Below, piece after piece: positions 38,724-43,923 of a stretch of DNA of 43,923 nucleotides. The DNA is from Hyphomicrobiales bacterium (GTDB lineage: Bacteria > Pseudomonadota > Alphaproteobacteria > Rhizobiales > Rhizobiaceae). The notes beneath the pieces are model-generated. The model saw nothing but the letters and a program-made list of their open reading frames with translations. It did no database searches and was not told the origin of the DNA. Position numbers and translations under genes: made by a program. Each line of letters starts with the position of its first letter. The first letter of the stretch is position 1. Location: the NCBI GenBank assembly GCA_900473185.1, contig UCKU01000002.1, positions 1 through 43,923 of the forward strand, read 5' to 3'.

Positions 38724-39368
38724 ATGCATCTCACCGCTGAAAATCTGGCAGCCCGGCGCGGTGAGGATCTGATTTTCGTTAACGTTTCCTTTCACTTGCA
38801 GGCTGGCGAGGCGCTGATTCTGACGGGTAAAAACGGATCGGGAAAGTCCACTTTATTGCGCGTCATCGCTGGTCTTTTGAGGCCGGAAAAAGGCTCCGTC
38901 ACAGTCTCTGATTCGGTCGGTGCCGAAAGGCGTCCGGCGGCCGAAGCGAGCCACTACCTTGGCCATCGTAACGCCATGAAGACTGAACTTACGGTTGCAG
39001 AGAATCTGGATTTCTGGAGATCCTTCCTTGGACCCGGCGAAGCCACCGGTCTGGGCACCGAGGAAGCCGCCGAAGCCGTCGGCCTGCCCGGCATCACTCA
39101 CCTGCCCTTCGGCTACCTCTCTGCCGGCCAGCAACGCCGCTTCGCTTTCGCCAAGCTTCTGGTCGCGCATCGCCCGGTCTGGATACTGGACGAGCCGACT
39201 GCGGCGCTGGATGCAAGTGCAGACAGGTTGTTTACGGAATTGATTGAAGCGCATCGCAGGGAAGGCGGGATTGTCGTCGCCGCGACGCATCAGCCTCTTG
39301 GGCTGGAAGGGACCAGGGAACTGAAAATGACCGGTTTTGCCGGAGTGGACCAGGGAGTGTGGGGATGA
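38724..39368 (+). CDS. ccmA: Haem exporter ATP-binding protein CcmA
   Basis: CcmA is the ATPase of the CcmABCD complex that delivers haem for cytochrome c maturation. The 214-residue protein has Walker A GKNGSGKST, the signature LSAGQQRR and Walker B VWILDEPTAALD. The short size and SAGQQRR signature are typical of CcmA. The ATG at 38724 is preceded by AAAGAG; an out-of-frame ATG lies 4 bases upstream. ccmB follows with a 4-base overlap. The 261 bases before it are shared with acnA and must hold both promoters. Confidence 0.95.
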   Translation: MHLTAENLAARRGEDLIFVNVSFHLQAGEALILTGKNGSGKSTLLRVIAGLLRPEKGSVTVSDSVGAERRPAAEASHYLGHRNAMKTELTVAENLDFWRSFLGPGEATGLGTEEAAEAVGLPGITHLPFGYLSAGQQRRFAFAKLLVAHRPVWILDEPTAALDASADRLFTELIEAHRREGGIVVAATHQPLGLEGTRELKMTGFAGVDQGVWG

Positions 39369-40024
39369 TCGCCCTCTTCCTGCGCGACCTGAGACTCTCC
39401 ATCCGTGCCGGCGGCGGTGCGCTGATCGGCATTCTGTTCTTCCTGACGATAGTCGCCGTCATCCCCTTCGGCGTCGGGCCTGATCTTGCGCTTCTCTCCC
39501 GCATCGGCCCGGCCATCGTCTGGATCGGCGCGCTGCTCGCTGCCCTGCTCGGGCTCGACCGCTTGTTCCAGGCGGAGCGTGACGACGGGTCGCTCGATTT
39601 GATGCTGATGCAGGAAACGCCGCTGGTGCTGACCGTGCTCATCAAATGCGCCGCGCACTGGACGGCAACTAGCTTGCCGCTCGTCATCGCCTCTCCATTG
39701 CTCGGCCTCTTCATGAACATGAACGAAACGGCGATCGGCGCGACCATGCTCACGCTCCTTGTCGGCTCGCCGGCAATCACCTTCATTGGCGCTGTCGGTG
39801 CAGCCGTTGCCGTCGCGCTACCCCGCGGCGGCCTGCTGGTCTCGGTACTCATCCTGCCGCTGACCATCCCCGTGCTGATCTTTGGCGTCAGCGCCACCTA
39901 TGCGGCGGTTGTGGGACCGTCGCCCTTCCTGCCGCCATTTCTGATCCTCATCGCCTTGACGCTCTTCTTCGCCGTCATCGGTCCGGCAGCGGCAGCCCTT
40001 GCACTCAGAAACACGGCGGATTGA
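39365..40024 (+). CDS. ccmB: Haem exporter permease CcmB
   Basis: CcmB is an inner-membrane permease of the CcmABCD haem-handling complex. The 219-residue protein has six hydrophobic segments (ALIGILFFLTIVAVIPFGVG, ...), with FQAERDDGSLDLMLMQETPL and GAVGAAVAVALPRGGLLVSVLILPLTIPVLIFG as family blocks. I chose the ATG at 39365, which overlaps the ccmA stop (ATGA), over a GTG six bases upstream. ccmC starts 49 bases after its stop. Confidence 0.95.
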   Translation: MIALFLRDLRLSIRAGGGALIGILFFLTIVAVIPFGVGPDLALLSRIGPAIVWIGALLAALLGLDRLFQAERDDGSLDLMLMQETPLVLTVLIKCAAHWTATSLPLVIASPLLGLFMNMNETAIGATMLTLLVGSPAITFIGAVGAAVAVALPRGGLLVSVLILPLTIPVLIFGVSATYAAVVGPSPFLPPFLILIALTLFFAVIGPAAAALALRNTAD

Positions 40025-40072
40025 TCGGCGCTTCGATTGCGGCTCCGGGCGGATCAAGGTAAGGAAGCGGAT

Positions 40073-40834
40073 ATGAGCGAAACGGGCCTTGCCATCAGCA
40101 AATTCAGCGATCTCGCCAACCCGACGCGGTTTCTGGCGCTGACATCGCGCGTCATTCCATGGCTGGCCGGCATCACGGCCCTCTGTTTTATCATCGGGCT
40201 CTATCTGAGCTTCTCGACCGAGGGCGACTATCAGCAGGGCGAAACGGTGCGCATCATGTACGTGCATGTGCCCTCTGCCTGGCTCTCCATGATGTGCTAT
40301 ACGATCATGAGCATTTCGGCGATCGGCACACTCGTCTGGCGCCATCCGCTGGCGGATGTTTCGGCCAAGGCCGCAGCTCCGCTCGGCGCCGCCTTCACGC
40401 TGCTTGCACTCGTTACCGGCTCGCTCTGGGGCAAGCCGATGTGGGGCACATGGTGGGTCTGGGATGCGCGGCTCACCTCTGTTTTCATCCTCTTCCTGAT
40501 GTATCTCGGCCTGATCGCGCTGAACCGCGCCATGGATGAGCCCTCGAAGGCTGCGCGCGTTACCGCTGTCCTCATTCTCGTCGGCTTCGTCAACATTCCG
40601 ATCATCAAGTTTTCGGTCGACTGGTGGAACACGCTGCATCAGTCTGCAAGCGTCCTGCGCCTTGATGGACCGGCGATCGATCCGGAATTCCTGCGCCCGC
40701 TGCTGATCATGGCGATCGCCTTCACCCTGCTCTTCTTCACGCTGCATCTGATGGCGATGAGAAACGAGATCTGGCGCCGCCGCATCGCCTCTCAGCGCCG
40801 CATGGCCGCCCGCATGGCAAGCCGGGAGGACTGA
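40073..40834 (+). CDS. ccmC: Haem lyase/transfer protein CcmC
   Basis: CcmC binds haem in the periplasmic face of the membrane and passes it to CcmE. The 253-residue protein has six membrane segments and the tryptophan-rich [18 protein letters not shown] motif. Two His residues flank it: YVHVPSAW and [11 protein letters not shown] chose the ATG at 40073, preceded by AAGGAAG, since the 12 codons before it are unmatched. ccmD starts 3 bases after it. Confidence 0.97.
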   Translation: MSETGLAISKFSDLANPTRFLALTSRVIPWLAGITALCFIIGLYLSFSTEGDYQQGETVRIMYVHVPSAWLSMMCYTIMSISAIGTLVWRHPLADVSAKAAAPLGAAFTLLALVTGSLWGKPMWGTWWVWDARLTSVFILFLMYLGLIALNRAMDEPSKAARVTAVLILVGFVNIPIIKFSVDWWNTLHQSASVLRLDGPAIDPEFLRPLLIMAIAFTLLFFTLHLMAMRNEIWRRRIASQRRMAARMASRED

Positions 40835-40836
40835 CG

Positions 40837-41007
40837 ATGAGCTCCTATGCTTTCTATGTCTACGGCTCCTATGGCTTTGCCGCTGTTGTGACGATCGCGG
40901 TGACGCTCTGGACCTGGGCTGACGGGCGAGCACGTCAGAAGGAATTGGCAGCACTTGAAGCCGCCGGTATCCGCCGCCGGTCGGCCCGACCGAAGGACGA
41001 CGAATGA
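40837..41007 (+). CDS. ccmD: Haem exporter protein CcmD
   Basis: This 56-residue protein ([17 protein letters not shown]...RPKDDE) is CcmD: a short periplasmic Tyr/Gly-rich start, one membrane segment ([16 protein letters not shown]) and a basic cytoplasmic tail. CcmD helps release holo-CcmE from CcmABC. It lies 2 bases after ccmC, preceded by GGGAGGA, and overlaps ccmG by 4 bases (ATGA). Its length fits the family. Confidence 0.9.
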   Translation: MSSYAFYVYGSYGFAAVVTIAVTLWTWADGRARQKELAALEAAGIRRRSARPKDDE

Positions 41008-41612
41008 CCGCGGCTCCGCAAGAGAATAGACCGAAAAGCCGCGGCGTCAGCCGCTATGCACTTGCCCTGATCCCGCTGCTCGTCTTCGGCGGCATCGCGG
41101 CAACGGCAGCGAAAATGCTCTACGACCAGGATTTTCACGGCAAGAATATCGCCGAAATCCCCTCCGCTTTGATCGGCACCAAGGCGCCGTCGCTGAACCT
41201 GCCGCCGCTCGAAGGCTCCAATCTGCCGGCGCTGACGGATGAGGCGGTCAAGGGCAAGCTCACCCTCGTCAACGTCTTCGCCTCCTGGTGCATTCCCTGC
41301 CGCGATGAACATCCCCTTCTCAAGCGGCTTGCCGAGGATGGGCGGCTGAACATCGTCGCGATCAACTACAAGGACAAGAACGAGAACGCCTTGCGTTTCC
41401 TCGGCGAACTCGGCAATCCCTACCACGCCATCGGCGTCGACGCGAACGGCAAGGCGGCGATCGACTGGGGCGTCTACGGCATTCCGGAGAGCTATCTCGT
41501 CGCACCTGACGGCACGATCATCTACAAGCGTGTCGGCCCCTTCGACGATATCAGCCTGAAAGAAGGCCTCTTCCCGGCGATGGAAAAGGCACTGGGCAAG
41601 CCGGTTTCCTAG
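41004..41612 (+). CDS. ccmG: Thiol:disulphide interchange protein CcmG (DsbE/CycY)
   Basis: CcmG is a membrane-anchored periplasmic thioredoxin that reduces apocytochrome c before haem attachment. The 202-residue protein has an N-terminal membrane anchor ([21 protein letters not shown]) and the redox site [13 protein letters not shown] (Cys96, Cys99). [24 protein letters not shown] holds the cis-Pro. Its TAG stop is the outermost part of a 21-bp palindrome. It overlaps ccmD by 4 bases and is the last gene of this ccm cluster. Confidence 0.96.
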   Translation: MTAAPQENRPKSRGVSRYALALIPLLVFGGIAATAAKMLYDQDFHGKNIAEIPSALIGTKAPSLNLPPLEGSNLPALTDEAVKGKLTLVNVFASWCIPCRDEHPLLKRLAEDGRLNIVAINYKDKNENALRFLGELGNPYHAIGVDANGKAAIDWGVYGIPESYLVAPDGTIIYKRVGPFDDISLKEGLFPAMEKALGKPVS

Positions 41613-41659
41613 AGCCTTTCCTGGTCAGAATGCTGCAATCTGACCAGGAAAGGCTCTAG
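41609..41659. repeat. Perfect 21-bp inverted repeat between convergent genes
   Basis: The arms (41609-41629 and 41639-41659) are perfect complements around a 9-base loop. The arms start with CTAGAGCC and end with GGCTCTAG. The stop codon TAG of ccmG lies in the left arm, and the TAG of the DUF2585 gene on the other strand lies in the right arm. It probably serves as a bidirectional terminator. It looks like a small rhizobial palindromic repeat, but I have only this copy. Confidence 0.85.
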
Positions 41660-42243
41660 ACACCACCCTGCCAGACCTTGATCGCTTCGACCGGCCAGAT
41701 CAGCATCAGTACATTCAGCGTGAGATTGTCCCGGATCATGTAGCCGGTGAAAATCTCGAAGAAGATGGCAATGGCAACGGTCAGCGCCACAGGCGCTCTC
41801 GAGGCAAAGAAGAAGCCGACGGCCATGAAGATCGTGTCCATGGCCGAATTGATGATGCTGTCGCCGTAATAGTCGAGCGAGATCGTCGCCGTGCGGTAGC
41901 GATCGATGATGAGAGGCGAATTTTCCAGAAGCTCCCAGCCGGATTCGATGAGAACAGCCAAAAGCAGTCGCGCCGCAAACGGCTTGCCGCGGAGCACGAG
42001 ATGCGCCAGCCCGTAGAACAGGAAGCCGTGAATGATATGCGACGGCGTGTACCAGTCGGACAGGTGCTGAGAATTGCCGCTGGAATTGACCGTGCCTTCC
42101 CACAGCTTGACGTAGCCGCAAGTGCAGATCGGCACCCGGCCCATCAGATATTCGGCAACGATCTGCGCGACCAGCACCGCAAGGCAGGCGGAAAACCAGA
42201 AGATCTGATGCCGTGACCGGTCGGTGCCCTCGATAACAGTCAC
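41656..42243 (-). CDS. DUF2585/UPF0314 membrane protein
   Basis: This 195-residue inner-membrane protein matches the rhizobial UPF0314 family: [45 protein letters not shown], then [41 protein letters not shown]. Four to five membrane segments are visible. The pair of Cys in CTC and the His residues could bind a metal, but the function is unknown. Its ATG overlaps the yciB stop by 4 bases. Its stop is inside the palindrome shared with ccmG. Confidence 0.92.
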   Translation of the reverse strand: MTVIEGTDRSRHQIFWFSACLAVLVAQIVAEYLMGRVPICTCGYVKLWEGTVNSSGNSQHLSDWYTPSHIIHGFLFYGLAHLVLRGKPFAARLLLAVLIESGWELLENSPLIIDRYRTATISLDYYGDSIINSAMDTIFMAVGFFFASRAPVALTVAIAIFFEIFTGYMIRDNLTLNVLMLIWPVEAIKVWQGGV

Positions 42244-42884
42244 TTCTCGCTTTCAGCCTCGGTGGAAATGCTGTGCTTCAGCACCAGCGGCATCTGCGCC
42301 ATGGTGAAGATGATGGTGATCGGCATCGTGCCCCAGACCTTGAAAGCAATCCAGAAATTATCCGAGAAATTACGCCAGACGACTTCGTTCAGTACCGCAA
42401 GAAACAGGAAGAAGATGCCCCAGCGGACCGTCAGCTTGCGCCAGCCTTCGGCATCGAGCTGGAAGGCGGCGTTGAAGACATAGCCGAGCAGCGACTTGCC
42501 GAAGGCGAGGCCGCCAAGCAGGGCAAAACCGAAGAGCGCATTGACGATCGTCGGCTTCATCTTGATGAAGGTCTCGTTCTGCAGCCAGATCGACAAAGAA
42601 CCGAAGATCAACACGACAATGCCCGAAACGAAGGGCATGATCGGCAGATGGCCGAGCATGATCTTGGAAACCACCAGCGAGAGAATGGTTGCGCCCATGA
42701 ACAATCCGGTCGCCACGAAGAGCGGACCGCCGAGTTCGGCCAATGCCGGAAAACGCGCGACGAGCCATTCGCCACGCAGATTGGCAAAGAAAAAGACCAG
42801 AAGCGGCCCGAGTTCCAGCGCCAGTTTCAGAAGCGGATGATGCCGGTCTGCGGCGCTGGGAGTAATATCGCTTTCAGTCGTCAT
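42240..42884 (-). CDS. yciB: Inner-membrane septation protein A (YciB/IspZ)
   Basis: This 214-residue membrane protein is of the YciB family, linked in enterobacteria to septation and envelope synthesis. [20 protein letters not shown] at the start, [43 protein letters not shown] in the middle and [31 protein letters not shown] near the end are the conserved blocks. It lies between ftsY and the DUF2585 gene, with 58 bases to the former and a 4-base overlap with the latter; the three are probably one operon. Confidence 0.95.
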   Translation of the reverse strand: MTTESDITPSAADRHHPLLKLALELGPLLVFFFANLRGEWLVARFPALAELGGPLFVATGLFMGATILSLVVSKIMLGHLPIMPFVSGIVVLIFGSLSIWLQNETFIKMKPTIVNALFGFALLGGLAFGKSLLGYVFNAAFQLDAEGWRKLTVRWGIFFLFLAVLNEVVWRNFSDNFWIAFKVWGTMPITIIFTMAQMPLVLKHSISTEAESEK

Positions 42885-42942
42885 GCTTCTTCAAACCTGC
42901 TTTTTTCAATGCATGCAAGCCATCAACGGCTAATCTGTGGCA

Positions 42943-43923
42943 TCATTGGCCAATGCCGGCAATGGCCTGCGCAAAATCCTCTGCCTCGAACGGTTCGAGA
43001 TCGTCGACCCCTTCCCCGACACCGATGAAATAGACCGGCAGCTTATGTTTGGCGGAAATCGCCACCAGAATGCCGCCACGCGCCGTGCCGTCAAGCTTGG
43101 TCATGATCAGCCCGCTGACGCCGGCGACATTGCGGAAGATTTCGACCTGATTGAGCGCGTTCTGGCCCGTCGTCGCATCGAGCGTCTGCAGAACCGTATG
43201 AGGTGCATCCGGGTCGAGCTTGCCGAGCACGCGCACGATCTTCTCCAGCTCTGCCATCAGCTCTGCCTTGTTTTGCAAGCGGCCAGCTGTATCAATGATA
43301 AGCACGTCGCATTTCCTGGCCTTCGCCTGCTCGAAGGCATCATAGGCAAGGCCTGCCGCATCCGCGCCGAGCTTGGTACCGATGAATTCGGACTTGGTGC
43401 GATCGGCCCAGATCTTCAGCTGCTCGATGGCCGCAGCACGGAACGTATCGCCGGCCGCCAGCATGACCTTGAGTCCGGAGCCGGACAGCTTCGCCGCAAG
43501 CTTGCCGATCGTCGTCGTCTTGCCGGTGCCGTTGACGCCGACAACGAGGATGACATGCGGCTTGTGCGAGAGATCGAGTTGCAGCGGCTTGGCGACCGGC
43601 TTCAGCACTTTGGCGATTTCGGCCGCCATGATGCGGCTGACATCTTCGCCGGTCACATCCTTGCCGTAACGCTCCGAAGCGAGCGTATCGGTCACTCGCA
43701 TGGCTGTCTCGACGCCGAGGTCGGCCTGAATGAGCAGGTCTTCGAGATCCTGCAGCGTCTCGTCGTCGAGCTTGCGCTTGGTGAAGAGCGCAGCGATCTG
43801 GCCAGTAAGCTGCGAGGAGGTGCGCGCCAGACCATTGCGCAGGCGCTGGAACCAGGAGAGTCTCGGCTGCGGCGCGGCTACCGGTTCCGGTTCAGCGGCC
43901 GGTCCGGTAGCAAAGCCCTTGGG
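42943..43923 (-). CDS. ftsY: Signal recognition particle receptor FtsY (5' end outside the window)
   Basis: FtsY is the membrane-associated SRP receptor GTPase. The frame is open to the window edge: 326 codons are seen and the start is missing. The N-terminal part here is acidic and Pro/Ala-rich, followed by SWFQRLRNGLARTSSQLTGQIAALFTKRKLDDETLQDLEDLLIQADLGVETA, the start of the NG domain. The GTPase motifs are GVNGTGKTTTIGKLA, LAAGDTFRAAAIEQL, DTAGRLQNK and TKLDGTARGG. An internal Met at 43701 is not the start. Downstream lie yciB and DUF2585. Confidence 0.96.
   Translation of the reverse strand, partial: PKGFATGPAAEPEPVAAPQPRLSWFQRLRNGLARTSSQLTGQIAALFTKRKLDDETLQDLEDLLIQADLGVETAMRVTDTLASERYGKDVTGEDVSRIMAAEIAKVLKPVAKPLQLDLSHKPHVILVVGVNGTGKTTTIGKLAAKLSGSGLKVMLAAGDTFRAAAIEQLKIWADRTKSEFIGTKLGADAAGLAYDAFEQAKARKCDVLIIDTAGRLQNKAELMAELEKIVRVLGKLDPDAPHTVLQTLDATTGQNALNQVEIFRNVAGVSGLIMTKLDGTARGGILVAISAKHKLPVYFIGVGEGVDDLEPFEAEDFAQAIAGIGQ

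Overview
The window is a stretch of core chromosome from an alphaproteobacterium of the order Rhizobiales, most likely Rhizobium (R. leguminosarum/etli type). The basis is the GC-rich coding sequence with GC-rich third positions, the protein variants (167-residue-type alphaproteobacterial families such as DUF2585, DUF2794, IalB, SM-type ECF sigma), RIME-like intergenic palindromes, a ybhL-type leader RNA, and the gene order (hemC-hemD-mitofilin-hemY; ccmABCDG facing DUF2585-yciB-ftsY). No genus was confirmed by a search. I see no rRNA, tRNA, prophage, insertion sequence, transposon, CRISPR array or defence island.

Layout. 1-3.0 kb, minus strand: tsaD-gpsA-YciI-EVE-methyltransferase (cut by the window edge), a tightly packed operon. 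3.07-8.9 kb, plus strand: hemC-hemD, the mitofilin/Mic60-like membrane protein, hemY, a TerB-like protein and a class I glutamine amidotransferase. This faces an MFS exporter (8.9-10.1 kb, minus). 10.3-10.9 kb: yggT-yggU, ending in a palindromic repeat. 10.9-16.4 kb, minus: ppa, a GNAT acetyltransferase, typA and an M3 peptidase. 16.6-17.1 kb: an unrecognised 148-residue protein behind a perfect CtrA-type box. 17.1-20.8 kb: two LysE-family exporters flanking argG and an SDR. 20.8-23.6 kb, minus: a three-gene ABC transporter of the COG2984/4120/1101 type. 23.7-25.7 kb, minus: rlmN and an IalB-family secreted protein. 26.0-28.5 kb: an ECF sigma factor with no partner, a RIME-like double palindrome, a YkvA-type protein, pterin carbinolamine dehydratase, a low-molecular-weight tyrosine phosphatase and thpR. 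28.6-32.5 kb: a TesA-like esterase divergent from a YbbA/YbbP-like ABC exporter. 32.6-34.1 kb: leader RNA, Bax-inhibitor-1 protein and a GNAT. 34.1-38.5 kb, minus: DUF2794, a DUF1223 thioredoxin-like secreted protein and acnA. 38.7-41.6 kb, plus: ccmA-B-C-D-G. 41.7-43.9 kb, minus: DUF2585, yciB and ftsY (cut by the window edge).

How it fits together. Most genes are housekeeping: tetrapyrrole synthesis (hemC, hemD, hemY) and haem export/cytochrome c assembly (ccm) serve respiration; tsaD and rlmN act on tRNA/rRNA; ppa, acnA and argG are central metabolism; yciB, ftsY, yggT and the Mic60-like protein act at the inner membrane. The parts I find most worth a second look are regulatory or structural: two perfect TTAA-N7-TTAAC (CtrA-type) boxes, one beside the unknown 148-residue gene; the Mic60 homologue inside the haem operon; the ybhL-type leader with a candidate promoter placed to start transcription at its base; and three palindromic repeats whose arms supply or abut the stop codons of five genes. 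I found no clear evidence of a wholly new multi-gene system.
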